Assembly: GCA_027063505.1 (NCBI GenBank)
Contig: JAMORO010000086.1
Coordinates: 1-54,731 of the forward strand
DNA: 54,731 nucleotides
DNA from: Sulfurimonas sp.
Lineage (GTDB): Bacteria; Campylobacterota; Campylobacteria; Campylobacterales; Sulfurimonadaceae
Direction: 5' to 3'
The position numbers were made by a program, and so were the translations under genes. Numbering within the stretch: position 1 is the stretch's first letter; each line of letters starts with the position of its first letter. The notes below the pieces were generated by a model that saw only the letters and a program-made list of their open reading frames with translations, ran no database searches and was not told where the DNA came from. Shown piece by piece: positions 42,352-51,868 of this stretch.

Positions 42352-42996
42352 TTATTCGTAAAGAATTGTTAATCCTTCTTTATTTTTAAGCTCATATCCA
42401 TGAGAACCTTTCTCTAAAAAAGAGAGTTTTGCAAACTTCTTTAATATACGAGAGAGTGTCTCTGGCGACATATGCAAGTGCTTTGCAAGCTCATTGTTTT
42501 TCATGTTGAGTGCATCATCATGGTTACAGATATATTTTGCAACTCTTGATGTAGCATCGAGTACAATGTTAAGTGAAATCACATCTTCTAAGTTACGAAT
42601 CTTTTTTGCAAGTGAGCGAAAGAAATTAAATGCCACTTCAGGATTTGTTAAAAATTCGTTTTTAAACTTTGAAAAATCAATCTCAACAACACTTCCTGCA
42701 GTATCAAATACTGCCGATGCAGGATAGTTCATCCCCTCAAAAACAGCAACTTCCGCAATAAGAGAGTTTGGACGGAAACGGTTAAGGACAATTTCATTGT
42801 TTTTAGAGTCTGTTTTATATACCTTCAAAGTACCTGCTATTAAGAGAGTAAGGTACTTTGGTGTCTCTTTTTCATAAAAAAGAATCTCACCCTTTTGAAA
42901 ATCCCGTTTATGAGAAATAGAGGCAAGATAGTTTAACTCATGTTTATCGAGATTTTCAAAACACTTTACTAGTTTTAGTTCATCATGTAGGTACAC
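42352..42996 (-). CDS. Crp/Fnr-family transcription regulator, cysteine-cluster-free
   Basis: This 214-residue regulator has an N-terminal cyclic-nucleotide-like beta-roll (about 10-115), a dimer helix and a C-terminal winged helix. The recognition helix SPETLSRILKKF has Glu179, Ser182 and Arg183, the E-x-x-S-R set of Fnr and DNR proteins that read TTGA half-sites. Only two cysteines (12 and 157) are present, so the Fnr iron-sulfur cluster is absent. A haem/NO-sensing DNR or NssR-like role is plausible. The start is GTG, overlapping the proA stop as TAGTG, with AGG seven bases upstream. It probably controls the promoter 10-50 bases beyond its own stop codon. Confidence 0.88.
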   Translation of the reverse strand: MYLHDELKLVKCFENLDKHELNYLASISHKRDFQKGEILFYEKETPKYLTLLIAGTLKVYKTDSKNNEIVLNRFRPNSLIAEVAVFEGMNYPASAVFDTAGSVVEIDFSKFKNEFLTNPEVAFNFFRSLAKKIRNLEDVISLNIVLDATSRVAKYICNHDDALNMKNNELAKHLHMSPETLSRILKKFAKLSFLEKGSHGYELKNKEGLTILYE

Positions 42997-44228
42997 TATC
43001 TAACCTGCCCACTTCCGTAGATCTTGAACTTATACGTAGTGAGTCCCTCTATTCCCATAGGGCCACGAGCATGGAGTTTGTTCGTACTAATCCCTACTTC
43101 AGCTCCAAAACCAAAAGCACCGCCATCTGTAAAACGTGTACTCGCATTTACATAAACAGCTGCCGCATCAATAGCGTTTAGAAAAGTCTCAGCAGCAGAG
43201 ATACTTTCTGTAATAATAGCCTCCGAGTGCCCAGAACCAAATTTTACAATATGCTCTATCGCCCCATCAACTCCCTCAACTACTTTAATATTTAAAATAT
43301 TTGCAAGGTATTCTGTGTCAAAATCTTCTTCTGTCACATCGGCTACTTCTATGATAGACTGTGTGTTTTTACACCCTTTTAACTCTGTATGTGCCGCATC
43401 AAATGCTACTTTTAGTTTTGGAAGTGTCTCTTTTGCTATAGCACTATCTACTAAAAGTGTCTCCATTGAGTTACATACACCAGGACGTTGTACTTTAGCA
43501 TTTATAGCGATGGCGATGGCATTATCTATCTTTGCATCCTTATCTATGTAGGTATGACACTGTCCTTTATCATGTTTTACTACACTTACAGTAGCATTTT
43601 TACTCACATGCTGAATAAGTCCTGCACCACCACGAGGGATGATTAAGTCAACATACTTATCCATTTTTATAAGCTTGTTTACACCTTCACGAGAGGAGTC
43701 TGGAATGAGTGAAATCAGAGCTGTTGGTAACTCATTTTTAGCCAAAACATCTTGAAGAACTTTTGCTATAGCTCTGTTAGAGTGTTCAGCCTCTTTTCCA
43801 CCCTTTAAAACACATACATTTGAGCTTTTAAAACAGAGTGCTGCGGTATCTGAAGTTACATTTGGACGAGACTCATAAATAATCCCAATCACACCGATAG
43901 GAATACTTACTTTTTCTATCTTAAGTCCATCTTCAGTCACCCAACCATCAAGAACACGTCCAACTGGCTCTTTGAGTGCTGCTATCTCCTCTATAGCGAT
44001 AGCCATAGCGTTTATGCGACTCTCATCTAAAAAGAGTCTATCCATCAGTGCTGGTGTTAAATTATTTCTCTTCCCATCTGACATATCAACTGCATTTGCT
44101 TTTTTTAAATCACTACTGTTTGTACGAAGTGCAGCTGCCATCTCTTTTAAAATTCTATTTTTTTCACTACCGCTGAGTTCATTTAAAACTCGTGCTGCAG
44201 ACTTTGCTTTTTGTAAAAATTGTTCCAT
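42996..44228 (-). CDS. proA: Gamma-glutamyl phosphate reductase
   Basis: This is the second step of proline synthesis, converting glutamyl-5-phosphate to glutamate semialdehyde with NADPH. The protein has 410 residues and the aldehyde-dehydrogenase-like fold. Signatures are VGRVLDGW, IYESRPNVTSDTAALCFKSSN, LIIPRGGAGLIQHV, and the catalytic Cys in VQRPGVCNSMETLLVD, plus the C-terminal RGPMGIEGLTTYKF. It is divergent from proC with 58 bases between them. proB is not in the window. It is followed without gap by the Crp/Fnr gene, so that regulator is probably transcribed with proA. Confidence 0.96.
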   Translation of the reverse strand: MEQFLQKAKSAARVLNELSGSEKNRILKEMAAALRTNSSDLKKANAVDMSDGKRNNLTPALMDRLFLDESRINAMAIAIEEIAALKEPVGRVLDGWVTEDGLKIEKVSIPIGVIGIIYESRPNVTSDTAALCFKSSNVCVLKGGKEAEHSNRAIAKVLQDVLAKNELPTALISLIPDSSREGVNKLIKMDKYVDLIIPRGGAGLIQHVSKNATVSVVKHDKGQCHTYIDKDAKIDNAIAIAINAKVQRPGVCNSMETLLVDSAIAKETLPKLKVAFDAAHTELKGCKNTQSIIEVADVTEEDFDTEYLANILNIKVVEGVDGAIEHIVKFGSGHSEAIITESISAAETFLNAIDAAAVYVNASTRFTDGGAFGFGAEVGISTNKLHARGPMGIEGLTTYKFKIYGSGQVR

Positions 44229-44252
44229 TCTCTCGCCTTTTAATATTAATGC

Positions 44253-44258
44253 TATAAT
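44253..44258 (+). promoter_or_regulatory. Promoter of proC
   Basis: TGCTATAAT (TATAAT at 44253-44258) predicts a start near 44265 and a 22-base leader with TAGGAA before the ATG at 44287. Confidence 0.5.
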
Positions 44259-44286
44259 ATCATAAAAAATATTTAGGAATTATATT

Positions 44287-45045
44287 ATGAAGACAATTAC
44301 TTTTATTGGCAATGGAAACATGGCACTGAGTATTGCACAGGGCTTAAAAGAGAACTATAAGATAGAAGTAGTTGGACGAAGTATGGAGAGACTCACACAG
44401 TTTGAACTCACATTAGGTGTAAATGTAGAAAAATTCCTCTATGATGATTTTGATATGAGTAATAAAACTGTTATGCTCTGCGTTAAACCTGCGAATGTTG
44501 AAGAGATTGGAACACGACTCAAAGGTCGTGCAGAAGTTATCTACTCTGTTCTTGCCGGCACAACACTTGCAAAACTTAAAGAGAACATTAACACAGCAGC
44601 AGTTGTAAGGACTATGCCAAACTTAGCGGCAAGTGTTGGTGCTTCTATGACTACACTTACAGGTGATATAGCGTTTAAAGAGGAGGCACTTAAACTTTTA
44701 GGTGCTATTGGCTCTACTCGTTGGCTTAGTAGTGAAAAAGAGATAGATATCGCAACTGCACTCGCAGGAAGTGGTCCTGCTTATCTTGCACTTATGGCAG
44801 AAGCACTCACAGATGGTGCGGTAAAACAGGGACTAAAACGTGATGATGCTATGGAGATTATGAGAGGACTTTTTGGTGGTTTTGGAAAACTTATCCAAGA
44901 TATACACCCTGCTCTACTTAAAGATGGTGTTATGAGTCCTGGTGGCACTACAGCCGCAGGATATGGTGCACTTGAAGATGGAAATGTAAGAGCATCTTGT
45001 ATAAACGCTATAGAGAAAGCATACAAAAAAGCTTTAGAACTTTAA
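44287..45045 (+). CDS. proC: Pyrroline-5-carboxylate reductase
   Basis: This is the final step of proline synthesis, reducing pyrroline-5-carboxylate with NAD(P)H. The protein has 252 residues. The N-terminal Rossmann fold reads FIGNGNMALSIAQGL, followed by VMLCVKPANVEEIG. The signature AVVRTMPNLAASVGASMT follows, then the dimer domain with ALAGSGPAYLALMAEAL and the family pattern MSPGGTTAAGYGALE. Divergent from proA, giving a compact two-gene proline locus. Two hairpins separate it from the convergent thrC. Confidence 0.96.
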   Translation: MKTITFIGNGNMALSIAQGLKENYKIEVVGRSMERLTQFELTLGVNVEKFLYDDFDMSNKTVMLCVKPANVEEIGTRLKGRAEVIYSVLAGTTLAKLKENINTAAVVRTMPNLAASVGASMTTLTGDIAFKEEALKLLGAIGSTRWLSSEKEIDIATALAGSGPAYLALMAEALTDGAVKQGLKRDDAMEIMRGLFGGFGKLIQDIHPALLKDGVMSPGGTTAAGYGALEDGNVRASCINAIEKAYKKALEL

Positions 45046-45084
45046 GCATTTTAAAGTTCAAGAGATGGCTCAATGCCAACTCTT
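45037..45084. terminator. Two consecutive hairpins between proC and thrC
   Basis: The first is a perfect 9-bp repeat (GAACTTTAA / TTAAAGTTC, five-base loop) whose left arm contains the proC stop codon. The second, 45060-45084, pairs nine of ten positions (AAGAG-TGGC with GCCA-CTCTT, loop TCAAT). Neither has a following T-tract. They probably end transcription in the convergent gap. Confidence 0.45.
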
Positions 45085-45092
45085 AATAAGAG

Positions 45093-46565
45093 CTATAAAA
45101 ACTTCAATATCTCTTTTTCAATATCTTCTTTATCTATAACAGTTTTTTGTGTAATCTCTTTAGAAAAGAGTCCTTTTATCACAGCTGGTATCTCTAAAGA
45201 TGCCGTTTGAGAGATAGACTCTAATGCATCAATATCATGTGCATCAACTTCACCCGTTAAAGCATTCGCAATAACAGGAGAGAACTTTGTCCACTCAGCA
45301 GTCGAGTAAGCAATAGTTTTTATCTTAGGGTCACAACATGTCTCATATGACTTCATACAAGTAGCAGTATGTGGATCCATAAGATAGTTATCATTTGTAA
45401 ATGTATCTTTTATATATACTTTCCCCTCATCACCATTACAGAAATCTGCATCAAATGAGTTTTGAAGTGTAGTTAACTCATCTGCCGTTAACTCATAGAA
45501 CTTTTGTGTCTCTAAGTTTTCCATCAGTTCACGAGTACGTGCAAAACCAAACATATCAAAAAGAATACGCTCAATGTTTGATGATTTTAAGATATCCATC
45601 GCTGGTGATGTTGTTCCAACTACTTCACTCTCTCTAAGGTCATACTTACCACTCTTTATAAGTTTCGTAAGAACATTATTTTCATTTGAAGAGATGATGA
45701 TTTTTTCTACTGGTACACACATTTGAGATGCATAGTAACCACCAAGTGCATTTCCAAAGTTTCCACTTGGTACATTTAAGTAAACTTTTTCACCCATAGT
45801 GATAGCGTTTTGACGAACTAACTCTAAGTAAGAGTGAATATGGTAGATGATTTGAAAGATTATACGTCCAAAGTTTACAGAGTTTGCAGCAGAGAGAGAG
45901 ACATTTTTCTCTTTAAGTGCAGCTTTAAAACTCTCACTTGCGAGTAGATGTTTTAGAGCATTTTGAGCATCATCAAAAACACCATGAATACCTATAACTT
46001 TTAAGTTTGTTGCATCTTCAGTTACCATCTGCAAACGCTGTACATCACTTGTTCCACCATCAGGGTAGAGACAAGCTACTTGAACATTCGCACGATTTTT
46101 AAACGTCTCTAGAGCAGCAGGCCCTGTGTCGCCACTTGTAGCAGCTAATATAAGATAACTCTCATTTAAACGCTGTGCTATTGAAGAGAGCACTATACCA
46201 AAAGGCTGTAGAGCCATATCTTTAAATGCACGTGTTGGACCGTGATAGAGTTCAGAGATATAGAGATTTTCCTTTACTTTTACAACCGGTACAGGATTGT
46301 TTTTATCATCAAAAGAGTCATATAAGTTAAGTGCTTCATCTATCACCTCTGAGTCTATATCTATCTCAAAACGACCAAGCATATCTTTTGCAAGCTCTTT
46401 ATATGAAGAATTGAGATGTTTTTCTAAGAAATCTCTTCCAAGTTCTGGAAGTTTTTCTGGGACATAAAGGCCACCAAAAGAGGCAATAGGTGCTAAAATA
46501 GCTTGTGAGAATGTCACAGTTTCAGGTTTTGTTGTATCGAATCCACGAGTTTGTATAAAGTTCAT
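45093..46565 (-). CDS. thrC: Threonine synthase
   Basis: This PLP enzyme makes threonine from O-phosphohomoserine. It has 490 residues, typical of the long threonine synthase class. Visible motifs are ELYHGPTRAFKDMALQPFG with the PLP lysine, ILAATSGDTGPAALE, the phosphate loop LNVPSGNFGNALGGYYA and the C-terminal DPHTATCMKSYE. A TATAAT promoter-like box and GAG ribosome binding site lie upstream. It is transcribed in the same direction as the envC-like gene's operon, but separately. Confidence 0.96.
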   Translation of the reverse strand: MNFIQTRGFDTTKPETVTFSQAILAPIASFGGLYVPEKLPELGRDFLEKHLNSSYKELAKDMLGRFEIDIDSEVIDEALNLYDSFDDKNNPVPVVKVKENLYISELYHGPTRAFKDMALQPFGIVLSSIAQRLNESYLILAATSGDTGPAALETFKNRANVQVACLYPDGGTSDVQRLQMVTEDATNLKVIGIHGVFDDAQNALKHLLASESFKAALKEKNVSLSAANSVNFGRIIFQIIYHIHSYLELVRQNAITMGEKVYLNVPSGNFGNALGGYYASQMCVPVEKIIISSNENNVLTKLIKSGKYDLRESEVVGTTSPAMDILKSSNIERILFDMFGFARTRELMENLETQKFYELTADELTTLQNSFDADFCNGDEGKVYIKDTFTNDNYLMDPHTATCMKSYETCCDPKIKTIAYSTAEWTKFSPVIANALTGEVDAHDIDALESISQTASLEIPAVIKGLFSKEITQKTVIDKEDIEKEILKFL

Positions 46566-46633
46566 ATTTTTCTCTATAATTTTATTTTCGAAATTATAAC
46601 TAAAAAGCTCTAAAATAGATTTGAAATCTAAAA

Positions 46634-47851
46634 CTACTTAAAGAGCCTAATAGGGTTAATATGATACGACTTTTGTGTTACTTCAAAAATAAGTTCACTA
46701 CTTACTCGACCTATAGTGTAACCACGTTTTATCTTCTTACCTTTTTTAATATTTGGACTTATCTGTGAGAGGTTTGCATAGATAGTATGAAGACCATTTG
46801 AGTGCTCAACAATGACAATATTATCTAGTACTGCTGTTTTGTCTGCATAGATAACTTTCCCATTAAAAACAGTTTTCACTTTAGCATTTGATGCTCTTGG
46901 TTTCATTGAGATAGACTCATTAAATATCTTTATCCCATAAATTGGATCTGTATAAGTACCATATTTTTTCGTAATGGTATAAGAGTCAAGTGGAGCAATC
47001 GTTTTTTTACCTCTGTATCTTTTTGTCTTCACAGCTTGGTATGAACTACCATGTTTTTTTACTTTTGGAAGATTATCATCAAGTTTGATTTTTTTCTGCT
47101 TAAAAGCTTTTTTCTGTGCAGCCTCTTCTTTAGCTCTTTTTATCTCATCTACTTTGACGATATTTAAGCGAGCTAGTGTCTGTTTTAAAGAGTTCTGACG
47201 TTTCAAAAGAGTTTGAAGCTCCTTCTTATACGATGCTTTTGCTTTTGTTAACTTTTTAAGTGCTTTTTTATTTGCTTTTTGAATTTTTAAAAGCTTTTTT
47301 CGTTTTTGATCTATGTTAGCTATGGCTACCTCTAAAGAGCTTGCATGCTGATTTAAAAAGTCTATATCTTTAGCATTTGCAAAAAATTTACTACTTAAGA
47401 GACTCGCTTTTTTCTTCTCTTTTTCAAGCATAACTTGAAGTACTTCATACTCCATCAAAGAGTCCTCATTTTGAGTAAAATCTTCGTTTAACATGATAGA
47501 GAGTGATACTGTTTTTGCTATTACAAAACCAAGCTTTTCTTCTATCTTCGATTGATTTTCTTGAAGTTTTTTTTGAGATTTCTGCATCAACTTAAGTTGT
47601 GATGTATTCTCTTTATAACTTAACTCTTTCATTCCTAACTCTTTTTTGAGTTTGCTTAAAAGCTTATCCTGTGTAACTAAAGAACGTTTTTGTTTAAGAA
47701 TCTCTTTGGCTGTATTTGACATCTTTTTATTTAATCTAGAGTAGTTTTTTGAGTATGAGCTTAACTTTTTACTTGTTTTTTTTATCTTCTTATCTGTAGA
47801 AGACGCAACAAGCAGCGTAAGTGTAACAAAGAAGAGAATGAGTAAACGCAT
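46634..47851 (-). CDS. EnvC-like coiled-coil protein with degenerate LytM domain
   Basis: This 405-residue secreted protein has a short signal peptide (ending LLVAS), a long Lys-rich coiled coil (about 20-235), and a C-terminal M23/LytM domain (about 285-405). The zinc ligands are not all present: the segment IYGIKIFNESISM replaces the H-x-G-x-D-I strand, and LIFEVTQKSYHINPIRL lacks the first His of H-x-E/H. It should therefore activate amidases rather than cut peptidoglycan, as EnvC does under FtsEX control. It follows ftsX with a TAATG overlap, the order ftsE-ftsX-envC supporting that role. Confidence 0.85.
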   Translation of the reverse strand: MRLLILFFVTLTLLVASSTDKKIKKTSKKLSSYSKNYSRLNKKMSNTAKEILKQKRSLVTQDKLLSKLKKELGMKELSYKENTSQLKLMQKSQKKLQENQSKIEEKLGFVIAKTVSLSIMLNEDFTQNEDSLMEYEVLQVMLEKEKKKASLLSSKFFANAKDIDFLNQHASSLEVAIANIDQKRKKLLKIQKANKKALKKLTKAKASYKKELQTLLKRQNSLKQTLARLNIVKVDEIKRAKEEAAQKKAFKQKKIKLDDNLPKVKKHGSSYQAVKTKRYRGKKTIAPLDSYTITKKYGTYTDPIYGIKIFNESISMKPRASNAKVKTVFNGKVIYADKTAVLDNIVIVEHSNGLHTIYANLSQISPNIKKGKKIKRGYTIGRVSSELIFEVTQKSYHINPIRLFK

Positions 47852-48663
47852 TAGACCTCTTCTTTATGACCGATAACAATAAAAGTGGCTAATAGTGTCG
47901 AGAGTGCCATTGCAATACCAAGCATAACACCAAAGTCAGTGATTTTATCAAACACTACAACCTTAATTCCTATCGTTTCAAACTGCTCTTGAACCCAGAC
48001 ATCCGAAGAGATATAGGAAAAGAGTATAAATGCCATTGCACTCGCGATGAGTGCATCAACTATAGCAAGTCTAAAAAGAACAGCTGAACGTAACCATGTT
48101 GGGGCCCCAAAAAGTGCCATAATGCTCATACGTTCATGATGCTTTAACTGCCAAATTTTTAGCTCTTTTGCTATAAGTAAAATCGTTACAACTCCTACAC
48201 TAAAAGCAAAAACTGTTATAACACTTTTAAAGAGTAGAAGTAACTTATATGTAGTATCATGACTCTTTGCAAAGGTTTCAACTTTGATGATACTTTTATC
48301 CCGTAATAATCCTTTTGTAAGATTGTTTATCTCATCAGGAGAGGGGTAATGAGAGAGTTTTAACTTATAAAACTTTGGTAGAGAGAGTTTTAGTAGTTCT
48401 ATATTTTTTTTCTTTATTCCGCTATTTAATTTCTTAATGACATCATCAGGAGAGAGTTCATCAACTGAAACGATAATACTATTTTTCGAGATAAGAGACT
48501 TCTCTTGTACTTTCTTTTGACTGACAATAACTAAAGAGTAGTTGTTTGCTAAAGACTCTTTATAAGCAGTTATAGATCTCTCTACTATGATAAAAGTCTG
48601 AATAGAGAAGAGTATACTTAAAAGTGCTACAACTAATGAGAGATGATTTTTAAGAGACTTCAT
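47851..48663 (-). CDS. ftsX: Cell division protein FtsX
   Basis: This is the membrane half of the FtsEX division ABC complex, 270 residues with four transmembrane helices and a periplasmic loop between the first two that would contact the EnvC-like protein. Helix text includes VVALLSILFSIQTFIIV and the C-terminal pair with FSYISSDVWV between. I use ATG 48663, preceded by GGGAG at five bases. A longer reading from 48705 lacks a site. The start overlaps the ftsE end by 14 bases. Confidence 0.88.
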   Translation of the reverse strand: MKSLKNHLSLVVALLSILFSIQTFIIVERSITAYKESLANNYSLVIVSQKKVQEKSLISKNSIIVSVDELSPDDVIKKLNSGIKKKNIELLKLSLPKFYKLKLSHYPSPDEINNLTKGLLRDKSIIKVETFAKSHDTTYKLLLLFKSVITVFAFSVGVVTILLIAKELKIWQLKHHERMSIMALFGAPTWLRSAVLFRLAIVDALIASAMAFILFSYISSDVWVQEQFETIGIKVVVFDKITDFGVMLGIAMALSTLLATFIVIGHKEEV

Positions 48664-49321
48664 GAATACTCCCATACTCAATATGAAAATGTTTATAATC
48701 CACACTCAGAGACTCTGGGATATGGTGTGTTACAACAATAACAGTACTCTTAAGCTGCTCATTTGCACCCTCTAAAAGATTCCAAATAAGTTGAGAGGAG
48801 TAATCATCAAGGTTCCCGGTAGGCTCATCCGCAAGGATAAGAACAGGGTTATGAGAGAGTGCTCTCGCCATAGCTACACGCTGCTGCTCTCCCCCTGATA
48901 GCTCTTTTGGATACTTTCCAGACTGATGTTTTAGTCGTACATGTTTAAGGAGTGAATCTACTTGATTTTGTGTAACACCTTTATCGTAGCCGCTAATGAT
49001 AAGAGGTAACATAATATTCTTCTCTATAGTCCACTCTTTTACAAGCTTGTAGTCTTGAAAAACTATACCTGTATGTTTACGCAAAAGGTTTAACTTTGAC
49101 TTTGTCACACCTTTTAGCTCAACTCCAGCGACAACAAGAGAACCCTCCACAGGCTTTAGTGCTCCATAAAGAGACTTTAAAAGTGTAGATTTTCCACTAC
49201 CACTTGCACCCGTTATAAAAACAAAACTACCTGAATCTATAGAGAAAGTAACTTTGTTAATAATAGTCTCATCTTTTGAGTAAGAGAGTGAGAGGTTTTG
49301 TGCAACAATCACTTTATCCAT
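48650..49321 (-). CDS. ftsE: Cell division ATP-binding protein FtsE
   Basis: This is a 223-residue ABC ATPase with Walker [13 protein letters not shown]-loop VFQDYKLV, signature [15 protein letters not shown], Walker [13 protein letters not shown] and the H-loop VVTHHIPES. The tail is short, as in FtsE. Gene order with ftsX and the envC-like gene assigns it to septal hydrolase control. Its ATG lies inside the end of trmB (eight-base overlap), without a strong ribosome binding site, so translational coupling is likely. Confidence 0.93.
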   Translation of the reverse strand: MDKVIVAQNLSLSYSKDETIINKVTFSIDSGSFVFITGASGSGKSTLLKSLYGALKPVEGSLVVAGVELKGVTKSKLNLLRKHTGIVFQDYKLVKEWTIEKNIMLPLIISGYDKGVTQNQVDSLLKHVRLKHQSGKYPKELSGGEQQRVAMARALSHNPVLILADEPTGNLDDYSSQLIWNLLEGANEQLKSTVIVVTHHIPESLSVDYKHFHIEYGSIHEVS

Positions 49322-50486
49322 TTAACACTCTATCAAGCTCTTTATGTGCAGCTAAATTACTGCGAGATTTCAGAGGTAATGCAGGGTAGTAACTAACACT
49401 TCCCTCTTTTACTATAAGATAGAGATGTTCTGGTCTATCAAAACTTCCCATAGAGAGACGCAGCATAATGCCATCTTCTACAGTATATACTCTCTCAAAG
49501 TGAATAAATCCACCCTCAAAACGCTCTGTAGTTTTATGAAGTTTAAGAAGTTGCTCAAAACTCGCTTTTCCTGAAGTAAACTCAAAACTCCCCTCTATAC
49601 TTAGCGCTTCTGAATCCTCTTCATTTATCATTGTTACATCATAAATGTTCTTCTCCATCTTACGCCATCTATCTTCATACTTTGAGACTACAGCAATATC
49701 TCTGTTCTTATTTATATGGAGTATAGTTTTGTTAAACGCTATAAAAGTCTCATAAGAGTAGGCATAGTAGTTTTCACTATCTGTTCTTAGCTCTAACCTT
49801 CCATCAACTTTTAAAACACGGCGAGACTCTTCTATAAATGAAGTAGATATTACTCTACGGTGTGGTTTTTTATCCCAAGGTACAGGAAAGTGTACATACA
49901 CTTTCCCTACGATATTTGAGGGAACAAGCTCCATAAATAGTCGTGCATCATAATCTAAAACAAGTAAGTTATCTAGCTCTTGAATAGCTACCTGCTTCAG
50001 AACCTGTTCTATAGAGGGACGATGAATCTCAATCCCTATAAAAAGGATATCTGGATTATTTGCAGCTTGATGGAGAAGGTGACGACCAGAACCAAATCCA
50101 ACCTCTATACGAACTTCCCTATCTGTTGGAAAGTTCTCAGCAAAATACTCTATCTTTTTAAGTGCTGTTACTTTTTCAAGATGCTCATTTTTTGCACCAC
50201 TTAATACATTTGAAGCAAGAACATTTAGTTCTGCTGCATCTGCATAAGCATTAAGTGCACGGTGAACATTATAGATGGAAGCTGGACGAGTTAGCTTATC
50301 TGTTTTTAAAAGACTACGGTTCTCTTCTGTTTTTACTAAAAGAAAAAAATCTTCATCTTCTACAGTTACAGAGATAAGTTGTTCATCTTTTGCATTAGCA
50401 TTATCTGCTATGAAGTTAAACGCCACCTCATTATGAGATGATGGAAACTCTATCTGTTTAAACTCTTCAATATGTAAATGAGGCAT
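49314..50486 (-). CDS. trmB: tRNA (guanine-N7-)-methyltransferase
   Basis: It methylates G46 in tRNA variable loops. At 390 residues it is much longer than E. coli TrmB (about 240), as in other Campylobacterota. The extra N-terminal domain is about 110 residues, and a C-terminal extension is also present. The core shows the SAM motif [34 protein letters not shown] and the substrate motif [15 protein letters not shown]. It starts in a TAATG overlap with the flpA-like gene. Confidence 0.9.
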   Translation of the reverse strand: MPHLHIEEFKQIEFPSSHNEVAFNFIADNANAKDEQLISVTVEDEDFFLLVKTEENRSLLKTDKLTRPASIYNVHRALNAYADAAELNVLASNVLSGAKNEHLEKVTALKKIEYFAENFPTDREVRIEVGFGSGRHLLHQAANNPDILFIGIEIHRPSIEQVLKQVAIQELDNLLVLDYDARLFMELVPSNIVGKVYVHFPVPWDKKPHRRVISTSFIEESRRVLKVDGRLELRTDSENYYAYSYETFIAFNKTILHINKNRDIAVVSKYEDRWRKMEKNIYDVTMINEEDSEALSIEGSFEFTSGKASFEQLLKLHKTTERFEGGFIHFERVYTVEDGIMLRLSMGSFDRPEHLYLIVKEGSVSYYPALPLKSRSNLAAHKELDRVLNG

Positions 50487-51868
50487 TATAATCCACTTAA
50501 ATCTAAATCTTCAGTCGGTGCAATAATATCTTTTGCCTCAACTTCTACAGGTTTACTCGCTCTACGAGCTTTTATATCTTCTGCTTTTGGTGCTTCAATC
50601 AGCTCTGTAGACTCAGGGCTAACAACCTTAACCTCTACACTTGCATCTGATTTAATTCCATTTTTATCAATCGCATATACTACATATGAGTAGACACTAT
50701 TTGGTTCTACATTGTCATAAGTGAAACTATTCCCTTTAATATCTTCATACTCAACAACCGACTCATCAAACCAGCCTTTTTTCTGCTTCTGGCTTACGAT
50801 ATAGCTTGTTGCACGAATACTATTGTTTTTCCAACTCACTTTTATCGTTGAGCCTTTTAGGTTCGCCCCTAGTATTGCTGGAGGAGCGGGAGGAACAAGT
50901 GTCATCCCTTGAATAGAGTTACGTTCAGACTCACTCTCTAAACCATCTTTATCTACACTACTTACACGGTAAAAATAACTTTTTCCATTCTCTTGTATAG
51001 CATCAACAAACTTATTATTATAAAGCTTTGCTATAAGTTCATATGGTCCTTTAATATTTTCACTTCTATAGAGGTAGTACTGTGCAAAATCTTTCTCTTT
51101 TGAAGCACTCCATGTAAGAGATATTTTATGAGGCAGTGCGGTAGATGCTTTAATATTTTTCACAGAAGTAGGTGTTGCTTTTGTAACTACTTTTACAACA
51201 TTACTCGGTTTCGAAGTAATCCCATCATAGGTTAAAACACGAAGACGATACTTGTAAACATAGTTATCTTTCAAATCTTCATCAATATACTCAGCATTTA
51301 GTCTGCCATATAGTGTCTCAAGTTGCTCCCACTTCTCATCTTCTAAAGTTTTACGTTCAATTATATAAGCTTTTACTTTTTGGTTACTATGTGGTCTCCA
51401 GATGATTTTAGCAGTTCTTGGCATCCCTGTTATACTATGAATCCAAGAGACAGAGTCTAAAACAGGAAGTGTTTGAACATGAATCTCTTTGCCTCTTCTT
51501 GCCTGGGCATCTTCAGAAAAAGTTTGAAATGCATATGTATAGTTTTCATCTGGCATTACATCAGTATCTACAAAGTGTGTTTTGTAACGATTTTTTATCG
51601 TTTTGAAGTACTCTAACTCACTTACACTCTTACCACTAGGAGCTTTTTTATATATATAGATCCCTTTAACTTTAGGATCTTTTATACTTTTCCACTCAAA
51701 AGCAACACTTTTCATACCGACGATTACACCATGTTGTGTAAGTTCAACAGATGGTAAAGAACTATCTATAACAGCGTTTTCCTTAGAAGAAGGAGTTGGA
51801 GTAGAACTACAACCGCTAAGAATCAGTAGTGAAACTGTTAATGATGAACTGAGTATCCATAACTTCAT
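50486..51868 (-). CDS. flpA: FlpA-like lipoprotein with four fibronectin type III domains
   Basis: This 460-residue lipoprotein has a signal ending LILSGC (Cys20). Four FN3 domains follow (about 38-130, 135-232, 233-327, 328-418), then a charged tail. In C. jejuni the gene between trmB and the rluD-like gene is flpA (Cj1279c), a fibronectin-binding adhesin; position and domain content match here. In domain two, residues 157-165 read WRPHSNQKV, close to the WRPHPDFRV stretch I recall being mapped as the fibronectin-binding site. GGAG precedes the ATG, which lies 53 bases inside the rluD-like gene. A general envelope or division role is more likely than host binding. Confidence 0.82.
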   Translation of the reverse strand: MKLWILSSSLTVSLLILSGCSSTPTPSSKENAVIDSSLPSVELTQHGVIVGMKSVAFEWKSIKDPKVKGIYIYKKAPSGKSVSELEYFKTIKNRYKTHFVDTDVMPDENYTYAFQTFSEDAQARRGKEIHVQTLPVLDSVSWIHSITGMPRTAKIIWRPHSNQKVKAYIIERKTLEDEKWEQLETLYGRLNAEYIDEDLKDNYVYKYRLRVLTYDGITSKPSNVVKVVTKATPTSVKNIKASTALPHKISLTWSASKEKDFAQYYLYRSENIKGPYELIAKLYNNKFVDAIQENGKSYFYRVSSVDKDGLESESERNSIQGMTLVPPAPPAILGANLKGSTIKVSWKNNSIRATSYIVSQKQKKGWFDESVVEYEDIKGNSFTYDNVEPNSVYSYVVYAIDKNGIKSDASVEVKVVSPESTELIEAPKAEDIKARRASKPVEVEAKDIIAPTEDLDLSGL

